Below, piece by piece: positions 22,476 through 31,059 of a stretch of DNA of 57,936 bases. Position numbers and translations under genes: made by a program. The stretch's first letter is position 1; each line of letters begins with the position of its first letter. The DNA lies in contig CANLEQ010000023.1 in NCBI GenBank assembly GCA_947489705.1, positions 1 through 57,936 of the forward strand, in the 5' to 3' direction. Origin of the DNA: an uncultured Paracoccaceae bacterium. GTDB lineage: Bacteria > Pseudomonadota > Alphaproteobacteria > Rhodobacterales > Rhodobacteraceae. Below the pieces are notes generated by a model. The model saw nothing but the letters and a program-made list of their open reading frames with translations, did no database searches and was not told the origin of the DNA.

Positions 22476-24828
22476 TCTGAAGCAGGGCCTTGGACGCCGC
22501 GCCGTCGATCCACCGGGCCTTACACGCGAACATATGCTGGCGTCCTACCTTCCCTATGTGACTGGTGTGGGCGAGGACGTCATCATGCTTCGCGACGGCG
22601 ATGTGATGGCATCGTTCCTCGTCGCAGGCATCGAGGCGGACACCGCCGACGCGACATTCGTCGATGATGTTGCACGAGCTTTCGCCGCGACGGTCGCGCA
22701 AGCGCGGCCTGACATCGCATTCTACGTCCATCGCGTTTCCCATGAGACCGCGCCGATCCTGCCGCCCGTCGAGGGTGACGGACTTGCCGCGCGGATCGAC
22801 GCGCAATGGCAGGGCTTGATTTCCGGAGGTGGCTTGCGCGAGCGGGTCACGATGGTCTCCGTCGTCGTTCGCCCCCGCAAGCTGGCGGGATTGATGGCTC
22901 GTATCACGGGTGGTTCCAAGCGCGACTTGCGCGCCGAACGTGCCCGGCGCATCGCCGTGTTGAACGAAGTCACCACCAACCTGATGCAAGCGGTTGGTGT
23001 GACCCGGCCCGAACGACTAACCCTCGCGGACGGACGCTGGCTCGGACTGCTCCGCACGGCCGTGACCGGCAAGTACGCCCCGCTGACACCGGGTGCTGCG
23101 TTCACGCCGATCTCCAACCTTCTGGTGGACAGCCGCGTCGATTTCCGGGGCGACAGCTTCGTCGTCCTGGGCACGGATGAGGACGATCTGCGCTTCGGGG
23201 CGATGTTCACCTTCAAGAAGTACCCGACCGAGACCGCGCCGGGATTTCTCGACCGGCTCGACTTGCCCGGTGATACGGTCGTGACGCACTCTTTCACGCC
23301 GATCGACCTCGTGCCGGCACTCGGTCGTGTGCAGCGCACGGTCCGGCAGATGAGCGCAGCCGACGACGCGGCCCGCTCAGCGCAGGCGCAGCTTACCGAT
23401 GCGGCCGACGATCTTGCTTCGGGGCGGATCAGTTTCGGTCAGCACCAAGTCTCGATCATGGCCGTTGCGCGAAGCCAGGAGGAACTGAACGATCTCTCCT
23501 CCGAGATCCGGACGCAATCGCAGCGCGCGCTCGCCGTGGCCGTGCGAGAGGACATCGGGGCGCGAACGGCGTATTTCGCGCAGCACCCGGGCAACTTTTC
23601 CTTCCGGTCGCGCGACGCGATGATCTCATCGGCCTGCTTCGCGGATTTTGCGGCGCTGCACACGACCGGGCGCGGTCTCAAGCCGGGAAGCGAGCCCTGG
23701 GGGGCTCCCATCACGATCCTGCCCACGCTGGGCGGTGAGCCCTACCGCTTCAATTTCCACCAGCCGGGAGAGCCGGGCGACCGGACGGTGGGTCATACGC
23801 TCGTCATCGGCCGCACTGGATCGGGCAAGACGCTCGGCACCGCGTTCCTGCTGGCACAGGCGCAGCGCGTCGGCCCCCGCATCATCGCCTTCGACAAGGA
23901 TCGCGGCCTTGAAAGCGCAATCCGCGGGCTCGGGGGCAGCTACTCGCCCGTTCAGATGGGTGTGCCGACCGGGTTCAATCCGTTTCGCTCGGAATCCGAC
24001 CTGCGGGGCGTAGGCTGGCTGACGGACTGGCTCGGGGCGCTACTGACCAACGACTCCGTGCCGCTCAGCCCGACGCAATCCGAGGCGCTGTCGCAGGCGG
24101 CGCGGTCGAACGCCGAGTCCGATCCTTTCCTGCAAACGCTGGCCTCATTTCGCAGCCAGCTCGTCGCGGTCGATGACGGTGGCGATCTGCATACCCGGTT
24201 GGGCCAGTGGGACGACGGCAAGTATCACTGGCTGTTCTCCGGCACCGGCACCGATCCACTGACCTTCGATAACCGGATCACCGCGTTCGACCTGACCGAG
24301 ATCTTCGACAGCCCGGCGGTTCGCACGGCGTGGCTGTCCTATGTGTTCCGCCGCATCGAGCGCACGGTCGAGGACGGTCGGCCCACGATCATCGTTCTCG
24401 ACGAAGCCTGGAAGATGCTTGACGATGCGTATTTCCAGTCCCGTCTGAAGGACTGGATGCTGACGATGCGGAAGAAGAACGTCGTCGTCGTGATGCTCAC
24501 GCAGCGCGTCAGCCATATCGCGGAGAGCGCCGCAGGCGGCTCGATCTTCGAAAGCTGTGTCACGCAAATCCTGTTCCCGAGCTCGAAGAATACGGGGCGT
24601 GAACTGGCCCCCCTGAACCTTACCGATCGGGAAGAGGAGTTCCTCTGCACGTCGGCGTCGGGGGCGCACACGGCGCTGGTTCGGGCAAACGATGCCAGCA
24701 CCATCGTTGATCTCGACCTGTCGGTCCTTGGACCGATGCTCGGCACGCTCGGCGCGGGCCGCACGTCCAATGAGGCGGACGAGACCGACGAGGAACCCAA
24801 AATCATCCAATACGAGGAGGCCGTCTGA
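22468..24828 (+). CDS. virB4: VirB4 ATPase of the type IV secretion system
   Basis: A 786-residue ATPase, the usual VirB4 size, with the N-terminal CagE/TrbE domain and a RecA-like C-terminal domain. Walker A is VIGRTGSGKT (about residues 447-456) and Walker B TIIVLDEAWKML (about 639-650); WMLTMRKKNVVVVMLTQRVS follows. It powers pilus biogenesis and substrate transport at the inner membrane. The GTG start at 22468 lies inside the end of virB3 and follows a G-rich ribosome binding site. The stop overlaps the next ATG. Confidence 0.95.
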   Translation: MLDLKQGLGRRAVDPPGLTREHMLASYLPYVTGVGEDVIMLRDGDVMASFLVAGIEADTADATFVDDVARAFAATVAQARPDIAFYVHRVSHETAPILPPVEGDGLAARIDAQWQGLISGGGLRERVTMVSVVVRPRKLAGLMARITGGSKRDLRAERARRIAVLNEVTTNLMQAVGVTRPERLTLADGRWLGLLRTAVTGKYAPLTPGAAFTPISNLLVDSRVDFRGDSFVVLGTDEDDLRFGAMFTFKKYPTETAPGFLDRLDLPGDTVVTHSFTPIDLVPALGRVQRTVRQMSAADDAARSAQAQLTDAADDLASGRISFGQHQVSIMAVARSQEELNDLSSEIRTQSQRALAVAVREDIGARTAYFAQHPGNFSFRSRDAMISSACFADFAALHTTGRGLKPGSEPWGAPITILPTLGGEPYRFNFHQPGEPGDRTVGHTLVIGRTGSGKTLGTAFLLAQAQRVGPRIIAFDKDRGLESAIRGLGGSYSPVQMGVPTGFNPFRSESDLRGVGWLTDWLGALLTNDSVPLSPTQSEALSQAARSNAESDPFLQTLASFRSQLVAVDDGGDLHTRLGQWDDGKYHWLFSGTGTDPLTFDNRITAFDLTEIFDSPAVRTAWLSYVFRRIERTVEDGRPTIIVLDEAWKMLDDAYFQSRLKDWMLTMRKKNVVVVMLTQRVSHIAESAAGGSIFESCVTQILFPSSKNTGRELAPLNLTDREEEFLCTSASGAHTALVRANDASTIVDLDLSVLGPMLGTLGAGRTSNEADETDEEPKIIQYEEAV

Positions 24829-24959
24829 TGGTCCGGATCATCGCCGCTCTGGCGCTCGCCGCCCTTCTGGGGGGCTGCGCGACCTACACCGAGCGCATGT
24901 CGCCCTGCGTCTGCGGGGAATGGGAAGCAATCAACGCGGAAGGAGTGGCTACGGTATGA
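24828..24959 (+). CDS. VirB7-like small lipoprotein
   Basis: A 43-residue gene that begins within the virB4 stop (TGATG) and ends within the virB5 start. The protein MVRIIAALALAALLGGCATY has a lipoprotein signal with lipobox LGGC (Cys17) and a short mature part with two more cysteines (MSPCVCGEW). In VirB systems a tiny lipoprotein (VirB7) anchors VirB9 in the outer membrane, sometimes by a disulfide. The order here (between B4 and B5) differs from Agrobacterium, where virB7 follows virB6. Overlap at both ends with bona fide vir genes makes this a real gene. Confidence 0.8.
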   Translation: MVRIIAALALAALLGGCATYTERMSPCVCGEWEAINAEGVATV

Positions 24960-25651
24960 AGAAGATCCTTCGAACCACCGCGATCGCGGCGTCGATCACT
25001 TTGTCGGCCGCGGGTGCGGGTTACGCCCAGGGCGTGCCGACCTTCGACGCCGCCTCTGTCGCTCAGGCTCTCGCGCAACTCGAACAGATGCGGCAGGACT
25101 ACGCCAACCAACTTCAGCAGCTTCAGAGCATGACTGGCGACAAGGCGATCGCCGGTATCCTGAACTCTGCCCCGGAGATCGCGGCGCGGGAATCGGCTGA
25201 CAGCCTCTCCTCGATCATGTCGGGCGCGATGACGGGTTCGGCCATTCCGGGCAACTCGTCGGCACTGACCTCGCGGATCAACGACCTGAAAGCGACGTTC
25301 GCCCTGCCGGACATCAACGCCTTCCTGACATCGGACAAACCGCAGGACCGGGCGCTCGCGACGCAGGCCGGGGCTGGTCTGGCGGCGGTCGCGACGGCCG
25401 AGGACACCTATGCGCGCGCCAACACGTCGATGGGCCGTGTGAACCAGCTCATCGGACAGATCGACAGCAATGCCGATCTCAAGGCGTCGGTGGATTACAA
25501 CACGCGGATGCTGGGCGAGATTGCGGTGTTGCTGAACGAAAGCCTGCGGCTTCAGGCGGCGCAGACCAATGCTGCCGGGACGGACTCGCTGCAGGCGGCC
25601 CGTGACCTGACCGCCCAACGGAACTTCATGCGTGTGGGAGACGGAGAATGA
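24956..25651 (+). CDS. virB5: VirB5-like minor pilin/adhesin
   Basis: 231 residues: signal peptide MKKILRTTAIAASITLSAAG (cleaved after GYA) and a helical mature protein with a coiled-coil start (LAQLEQMRQDYANQLQQLQS). It ends in a long helix (AVLLNESLRLQAAQTNAAG), as expected for VirB5/TrbJ proteins at the pilus tip. The ATG at 24956 overlaps the lipoprotein stop and was preferred over upstream in-frame starts, because it gives a signal peptide. It overlaps the next gene by four bases. Confidence 0.87.
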   Translation: MKKILRTTAIAASITLSAAGAGYAQGVPTFDAASVAQALAQLEQMRQDYANQLQQLQSMTGDKAIAGILNSAPEIAARESADSLSSIMSGAMTGSAIPGNSSALTSRINDLKATFALPDINAFLTSDKPQDRALATQAGAGLAAVATAEDTYARANTSMGRVNQLIGQIDSNADLKASVDYNTRMLGEIAVLLNESLRLQAAQTNAAGTDSLQAARDLTAQRNFMRVGDGE

Positions 25652-26064
25652 CGATGCGATCGAACCTGGCCGCGGCGGCGGCCGCACTGATCCTGGCGAC
25701 GCCAATGGCCTACGCCGCCGGCGGCTCGTGGATATGCGAGAACCAGATGGACATGGACTATGAAGAAACCCGTGCGATCTCCGGCTCGAACAACGGCCTC
25801 TATCAGATCCTGGTGAAGACGCGGGAGAACTGGGACATCGCGCATATGCGCGAGCAATGCGAAGCCTATGCCGAAGGCCGCCCCTACGAAATCTCCTGCC
25901 TCGATGATCGGCGGGACTGGGACGAGATCGTGGCGATGGTGCCGGAGGAATACTTCGGCATGTCAAATGAAGCCTTGTACCCGCATTTTCTCGCGATGGA
26001 GAGCAATCAGGAAAAAGCCAGCGAGGTTGCGGATTACTGCCGCGACGTCGACGCGATCGAGTAA
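25648..26064 (+). CDS. Secreted hypothetical protein inside the virB operon
   Basis: A 138-residue protein with a signal peptide (MTMRSNLAAAAAALILATPM, then AYA). Its mature domain is acidic, Tyr/Met-rich and has four Cys (GGSWICENQMDMDYEETRA, MREQCEAYAEGRPYEISCLD, SEVADYCRDVDAIE). Even Cys number and export suggest disulfides. I do not recognise a family. Coupled to virB5 by ATGA overlap and followed by virB6 after 15 bases, it is an integral operon member. A periplasmic accessory or entry-exclusion role, similar to the small genes next to trbJ/virB5 in other systems, is possible but unproven. Confidence 0.75.
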   Translation: MTMRSNLAAAAAALILATPMAYAAGGSWICENQMDMDYEETRAISGSNNGLYQILVKTRENWDIAHMREQCEAYAEGRPYEISCLDDRRDWDEIVAMVPEEYFGMSNEALYPHFLAMESNQEKASEVADYCRDVDAIE

Positions 26065-26079
26065 AGAAAGGCGGGCCCG

Positions 26080-27210
26080 ATGGCGACGTATGTCGAGAAC
26101 ACTTTGACGAGGCTTGATGGCGCGATTGGTAGCTATGCCGAGAGCAGCTTCGCAGCGTTCGCCGGGCCGATCGCGACCGTGTGCCAGGCAATGGGTGTCG
26201 TTGGCTTGGCCTTCATCGCCTTCAATGCCCTCACACAATGGGCCCCGATCAGGCTCAGCGAGTACCTCAAGTGGGGCATCCGCTACGTCATCGTCACCGC
26301 CGTTGCGACAAGCTGGGCGCAATTCCAGCCGATCTACGACATCGTCACCAACGTCCCCGGTGAACTCGGCGCGAAGTTGATGGGGATCGTCAGCGCGCCG
26401 AACCTGAACACCGCCTTCGACGAGATGATCTCCACCATGTTCGACTTCTCCGACAAGCTGGCCGACGAGGCCGGTATGTTCTCGATCAGTATGGCGTCGA
26501 TCGTCGTGTGGATCATCGGCTCGTTGATGGCGGCGGCAGCGATCATTGTCATCTCGCTTGGAAAGATCGGTCTCGGCATGGCAATCGCCTTGGCCCCGAT
26601 CTTCATCCCGACGCTGATGTTCAAGGCAACGTCGAACCTGTTCGAGAGCTGGGTGCGCTTCACCCTCGGATTCGCCCTGATCCCGCTGGTCATGGCCGGT
26701 GTCGTCGGGGCGATCGTCGGGATCGGTCAAAGCCTGATCTCCACGGCATCCGGTGCGGCCGATCTCGAAGATGCAGCCGGTTTCCTGATCGTGGGTGTCG
26801 GCGCGATCTTCATGACGGCGATGGTGCCCACGCTGGTCAACGGCCTCTCCGGCACGATCACGGCGACGGCGAACGGTGTCGCGATGGCACTCGGCGGCGC
26901 GGGAATGGCAGTCGGTGGAGCCGCGGCCGGCATCGCAGGCACTCGAGCCGCAAAGCAAGCCGCGTCTCCCGTTATCAGCGGCCAGATCGAGGGGCACCGG
27001 GCGGGACGTGCCGCCTCCGCCGCCGGCGGAAGCTATTGGGAAGGTCGGCAGATCGAGATGCAGCGCCAGAAGGAGCATCGTCTCAAATACGCCGATGGTG
27101 CCAGCCGTCAGGCCGCCTTCCGTGGTGAGCAGGCCAGCAGGGTCGACCGTTTCAAGGCCGCGAATGCCGGGCAGCGGTTCGAGAACCGCAGACAAAAAAG
27201 AGAAGACTGA
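26080..27210 (+). CDS. virB6: VirB6/TrbL-like polytopic membrane protein
   Basis: 376 residues with a periplasmic N-terminal part and about six membrane segments (for example VCQAMGVVGLAFIAFNAL, SMASIVVWIIGSLMAAAAI, GLGMAIALAPIFIPTLMF, GFALIPLVMAGVVGAIVG). It has the VirB6 signature near ALAPIFIPTLMFKAT and a long basic cytoplasmic tail (REGQ/RQ-rich, residues ~300-376). It forms part of the inner-membrane channel. Start at 26080 after AAAGGCGGG. Confidence 0.9.
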   Translation: MATYVENTLTRLDGAIGSYAESSFAAFAGPIATVCQAMGVVGLAFIAFNALTQWAPIRLSEYLKWGIRYVIVTAVATSWAQFQPIYDIVTNVPGELGAKLMGIVSAPNLNTAFDEMISTMFDFSDKLADEAGMFSISMASIVVWIIGSLMAAAAIIVISLGKIGLGMAIALAPIFIPTLMFKATSNLFESWVRFTLGFALIPLVMAGVVGAIVGIGQSLISTASGAADLEDAAGFLIVGVGAIFMTAMVPTLVNGLSGTITATANGVAMALGGAGMAVGGAAAGIAGTRAAKQAASPVISGQIEGHRAGRAASAAGGSYWEGRQIEMQRQKEHRLKYADGASRQAAFRGEQASRVDRFKAANAGQRFENRRQKRED

Positions 27211-27285
27211 GCGACAGCTTCAGCAGCCAATGTTTCAAGGACAACCCGCATCCCTTCGGATGCGGTCTGAGAGGAATCTGCCCTC

Positions 27286-27960
27286 ATGGCAAAGAAGACA
27301 TCCGAACAGACATCCGAAGCCTTCGAGAACGAGGTCTTCTTCTCGATGCGCCGGCAACGCAACATGGGCTGGATCGTAGGTGGTCTCGGCATGATGATCG
27401 GTCTCGTTTCGGTCGCCACTCTGGCCTTCACGGTCCCGCTCAAGGAAATACGGCCCTACGTCGTGATGGTGGACCGCGCCACCGGCGAGTCCGAGCAGGT
27501 CGTCTCGGTCCGCCCGACCTCGCTCGAAGATCAGCGCGCGGTCCTCGAGGCGGAGCTGGTGCGCTACGTCACGAACCGCGAGACCTACGACCCGACCGAC
27601 AATCCCGAACGGATTCCCGTGGTCGATGCGATGTCACAGGGTCAGGCTCAGTCTTCCCTGCGGAGCGTGTGGAACAGCGGATCGGACCAGTACCCGCCGT
27701 CGATCTATGGCGGCGATACCGTCATCACCACGCGGGTCCGGTCGGTCTCGATCCTCGACGAGAACACCGCGCAAGTCCGCTTCGTGCGACGGCTGGAGAC
27801 AGAGGGTGCAACTCCGGTGGAGCGCGATTTTGTGGCGGTCGTCGGCTACGCTTTCGAGCCCCGCACCGAGCGCACGCTCGATCAGGTCTGGCGGAACCCG
27901 CTCGGTTTCACCGTCACCGGCTACCGCATCGACGCCGAAACCCTTGATCCGAGAGGCTGA
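27286..27960 (+). CDS. virB8: VirB8 inner-membrane assembly factor
   Basis: 224 residues: a short cytoplasmic N-terminus, one membrane helix (MGWIVGGLGMMIGLVSVATL) and the NTF2-like periplasmic domain (PYVVMVDRATGESEQVVSV, RYVTNRETYDPTDNPERI, FVAVVGYAFEPRTERTLDQV, NPLGFTVTGYRID). It nucleates assembly and contacts VirB4, VirB9 and VirB10. Start 27286 after AGAGGA; 75 bases separate it from virB6, five from virB9. Confidence 0.94.
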   Translation: MAKKTSEQTSEAFENEVFFSMRRQRNMGWIVGGLGMMIGLVSVATLAFTVPLKEIRPYVVMVDRATGESEQVVSVRPTSLEDQRAVLEAELVRYVTNRETYDPTDNPERIPVVDAMSQGQAQSSLRSVWNSGSDQYPPSIYGGDTVITTRVRSVSILDENTAQVRFVRRLETEGATPVERDFVAVVGYAFEPRTERTLDQVWRNPLGFTVTGYRIDAETLDPRG

Positions 27961-27965
27961 CCCAG

Positions 27966-28763
27966 ATGAAACACGCCATCGCCATCCTGGCGCTCGTCGC
28001 CTCGGCCGGTCTCGCCGCGGCTGAAACCAAGCCCCGCCCCTTCCCGCAAGACAGCCGTATCAGGTCGTTCACCTACGACGAGCACGAGGTCTACCGGCTC
28101 GATACCTACATGCGTTTCATCACGTCGATCGAGTTCGAGCCCGGCGAGAACATCGAGTCCGTTCAGGTGGGTGACAGCGAGAGCTGGCAGATCGTTCGTC
28201 TCGACCGGGGCGACGTGCTGTCGGTCAAGCCGTTGATCGAGGGGGCTTACACCAACATGACGGTCTACACGAACCAGCGGCCCTACACGTTCGAGCTGCG
28301 GGCACGGCAGGGCCAGGTCGGCTCGCCCGACCTGAATTATCGCGTGTCGTTCCGCTATCCCGGCGTCGAAGCACGACAGCGCAACGCCGCGATCGAGCGC
28401 GCGGAGCGCCCGAAGGACTTCAACTACTATGCCACCGGCGACGCGGCTTCGATCAAGCCGGTGCAGGTCTACGATGACGGGAAGCGGACGATTTTCGTCT
28501 TCCCCGAGAATGCGCGGCGGCCGGGCATCTTCCTTGTCGGGCCGGACGGGCGCGAGAGCATCGTCAATGTCCGCCATGCCGAGAACGCCAGTGTCGTGGA
28601 CCGCGTTTCGGATCGCTGGACGATCCGCATCGGTGACGAGGAAATCTGCGTGGCGCATGGCGATGTGATCCGCTCGGTGCCGGGCGGCCGTCGCGCCCCC
28701 CAACTCGCCCGGGGCTATGCCGCCTACGATCCTGAAATCAGCGGCAGCGTGGTGCTGAAATGA
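27966..28763 (+). CDS. virB9: VirB9 outer-membrane core protein
   Basis: 265 residues: signal peptide (MKHAIAILALVASAGLAAA) and the VirB9/TrbG beta-rich domains (VYRLDTYMRFITSIEFEPGE, SWQIVRLDRGDVLSVKPL, TNMTVYTNQRPYTFELRAR, RTIFVFPENARRPGIFLV). Together with the lipoprotein and VirB10 it forms the outer-membrane ring. It ends four bases inside virB10. Confidence 0.94.
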   Translation: MKHAIAILALVASAGLAAAETKPRPFPQDSRIRSFTYDEHEVYRLDTYMRFITSIEFEPGENIESVQVGDSESWQIVRLDRGDVLSVKPLIEGAYTNMTVYTNQRPYTFELRARQGQVGSPDLNYRVSFRYPGVEARQRNAAIERAERPKDFNYYATGDAASIKPVQVYDDGKRTIFVFPENARRPGIFLVGPDGRESIVNVRHAENASVVDRVSDRWTIRIGDEEICVAHGDVIRSVPGGRRAPQLARGYAAYDPEISGSVVLK

Positions 28764-30070
28764 GCGATCAAGGAGCAAACAAACGCGATCAGATGATCGA
28801 CGGCGGTTCGGACAGTTCTGGTCGTGGCCGGACCTTGGCTGGGGTTGCCTTGCTCGGAGCCGTGGGTATTGGGGCTTACTTCATGCTCGTACCCGTCTCG
28901 GATGACATCGGCGTACCCGACACCTCCCAGACGCAGGAGATGCAGAGGCGCGAAACGTCGACGGGCGTGGATACGACAATGCCGGCCGGCCAACCCTTGG
29001 ATCAGCCAGACACAACGCCGATACCTGCCGTAATGGCCCCTATGACGTCTCCGGTTCCTGGCAACGATGGCAGCGAGGTGGACCGCCAGCGCATTGCCGA
29101 ACTCGAAGCACAGCTCGATGCCCTTCGCGAAGCGCAAGCCGGCGGTGATCCCGAACTGGAACAGGCTTTGCAGGACATGCAGGACAAGCTCGACCGCGAG
29201 CGGGAGGAAGCCGACGCGCGCTATCAGGCACTGTTGGCCCAGCTCTCGCAGAACGCCGGAGGCGGTAATACAGGTATGACAGATGACGAACGCGCCGCCC
29301 GCGAACGTCTTGAAGAAGAGCGGCAGCGCCGGGCTGCGATCGCCGAGGCACAGATCATGTCGGACGGCATCGTTCTCGATGCGGCCGGCGCGAAGACCGG
29401 GGGAGGCAATCAGGGCGGCTCGACCACCAGTAACGGCTCCGGGCGCGAGCTGACCTCGAACGAGCAGTTCATGGCGGAGGCCAGCACGCAGAGCTACGAC
29501 ACCGTGCGCGCGACCCGTATCGCCAATCCCGGCCGGACCGTCGTGCAGGGCACGACGCTCAATGCCGTGCTGGAGACCGCGATCTCGACCGAACTGCCTG
29601 GCGTGATCCGTGCCGTCGTGACCGGCGACGTGATGAGCTACGACGGTATGAACGTGCTGCTGCCGCGGGGCACGCGCCTGATCGGGTCGTACAATTCGGA
29701 CGTCTCGGTCATCCAGGATCGGGTTCAGATTGCGTGGAACCGGGCGGTGACACCAGAGGGCATCAGCGTCGAGCTGGGCGGCTACGGGGCTGACGCGCTC
29801 GGCATGTCGGGACAAGCCGGACAGGTGGACAGTCGGTTCCGCCAGCGGTTCGGTTCGGCCGCGTTGATCTCGCTGATCGGTGCCGGTCCCGATGTCGTCA
29901 TTCGAGAGGATACCGGGGGCGATACGGCAGATGCGATGGAGGATGTCGGTGACGACATGGCCACGGCCACGCAAGGTGTCATGGGCGATTACCTGAATGC
30001 CGGGCCGGTCATCTACATCGCCCAGGGCGTCTACATGACAGTGTTCGTCAACAGGGACTTGGTGTTTTGA
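28760..30070 (+). CDS. virB10: VirB10 core-complex protein
   Basis: 436 residues: cytoplasmic N-terminus, one membrane helix (LAGVALLGAVGIGAYFMLV) and a Pro/Gln linker. A coiled-coil segment follows (DRQRIAELEAQLDALREAQA to EEADARYQALLAQLSQ), and a C-terminal beta-barrel (residues ~235-436; RTVVQGTTLNAVLETAIST, VLLPRGTRLIGSYNSDV, QVDSRFRQRFGSAALISLIG) spans to the outer membrane. It transmits ATP-driven changes to the channel. The stop overlaps the TTG start of virB11. Confidence 0.94.
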   Translation: MSDQGANKRDQMIDGGSDSSGRGRTLAGVALLGAVGIGAYFMLVPVSDDIGVPDTSQTQEMQRRETSTGVDTTMPAGQPLDQPDTTPIPAVMAPMTSPVPGNDGSEVDRQRIAELEAQLDALREAQAGGDPELEQALQDMQDKLDREREEADARYQALLAQLSQNAGGGNTGMTDDERAARERLEEERQRRAAIAEAQIMSDGIVLDAAGAKTGGGNQGGSTTSNGSGRELTSNEQFMAEASTQSYDTVRATRIANPGRTVVQGTTLNAVLETAISTELPGVIRAVVTGDVMSYDGMNVLLPRGTRLIGSYNSDVSVIQDRVQIAWNRAVTPEGISVELGGYGADALGMSGQAGQVDSRFRQRFGSAALISLIGAGPDVVIREDTGGDTADAMEDVGDDMATATQGVMGDYLNAGPVIYIAQGVYMTVFVNRDLVF

Positions 30071-31059
30071 ACCAGCGTTCGAGCCCGGCGAGCTATGCCG
30101 AGCAGGGCCTTCTTCCGCTCCGCAACCTCCTCGTCGACGAAGGCGTCAACGAGGTCGTCATCAACCCCGACCGTTCCGTCTGGGTCGAGTACGCGCAGCG
30201 CGGCCACATGGAGCGATGGGACGGGACGATCCCGCCTGAACGGTTGAACGCGCTCGGCGCGCATTTGGCCGGTGAGGCCAAGACCCAGCTTGGCCGCAAT
30301 CACCCTATCGTGTCGGGCCGTGTCCATGTCTTCGGCCAGTCCATGCGGGTGCAGGTCATCGTGCCTCCGGCGATCGAAACCGGCGTGTCGGTGTCGATCC
30401 GCAAGTACGTCTCGCGCATCCTCGAACTGCACGAAGTGGGCTTCCTCATGGGAGCCGAGGTCGATGTCGAGCGCCAGCGTCTCGACCGGCTGGAGGAATT
30501 GCGCGGGCTGGCCGAGGCCGGCGACCTGGCGAACCTCATGCACCGGGCCGTTACCGAGAAACTCAACATCCTCGTCTCCGGCGGCACGTCCTCGGGCAAG
30601 ACCACTCTTGCCCGCGCGATCATGTCGATGGCCGACCGGGGCGAGCGCATGGTGACGATCGAAGATGCCCCCGAGCTGCACTTGCCGCATCCGAATACTG
30701 TTGGTCTCGTCGCCGACCGGCGGACGGACTCGGAACGCTCCCCTGCCCGGCTTCTGGAAAGCGCACTCCGGATGCGACCCGACCGGCTGATCCTGGGTGA
30801 AATCCGCGGCGCGGAGGCGTTCAACTTCCTTGAGGCGATCAACACCGGGCATCCCGGCTCGATCAGCACCATCCATGCCGACAGCCCGCAGCTCGCGCTC
30901 GAACGCATGGCGATGATGGTGCTTCGCGCGGGGCTCGATCTCGGCCGTGATGACATTCTGGACTATGCCCGGTCGACCATCGACCTCGTGATACAGACAG
31001 GACGCCACGAGGGGCGTCGTGGCGTCCTGCAAGTTTTCATGCCGGCATTGGCAGACTAA
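30067..31059 (+). CDS. virB11: VirB11 traffic ATPase
   Basis: A 330-residue hexameric ATPase: Walker A GGTSSGKTT at residues 172-180, Asp box TIEDAPELHL, Walker B LRMRPDRLILGEIRGAEAF, and GHPGSISTIHADSP. Translation starts at TTG 30067 overlapping the virB10 stop, which is consistent with coupling. It is the last gene of the operon. Its stop codon overlaps the stop codon of the convergent virD4 (31056-31059). Confidence 0.95.
   Translation: MNQRSSPASYAEQGLLPLRNLLVDEGVNEVVINPDRSVWVEYAQRGHMERWDGTIPPERLNALGAHLAGEAKTQLGRNHPIVSGRVHVFGQSMRVQVIVPPAIETGVSVSIRKYVSRILELHEVGFLMGAEVDVERQRLDRLEELRGLAEAGDLANLMHRAVTEKLNILVSGGTSSGKTTLARAIMSMADRGERMVTIEDAPELHLPHPNTVGLVADRRTDSERSPARLLESALRMRPDRLILGEIRGAEAFNFLEAINTGHPGSISTIHADSPQLALERMAMMVLRAGLDLGRDDILDYARSTIDLVIQTGRHEGRRGVLQVFMPALAD

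Noticed and set aside
24884-26191. 435-codon open frame on the minus strand across virB5-virB6
   Set aside because: Low-complexity Arg/Ser/Pro translation opposite clear transfer genes with signal peptides.
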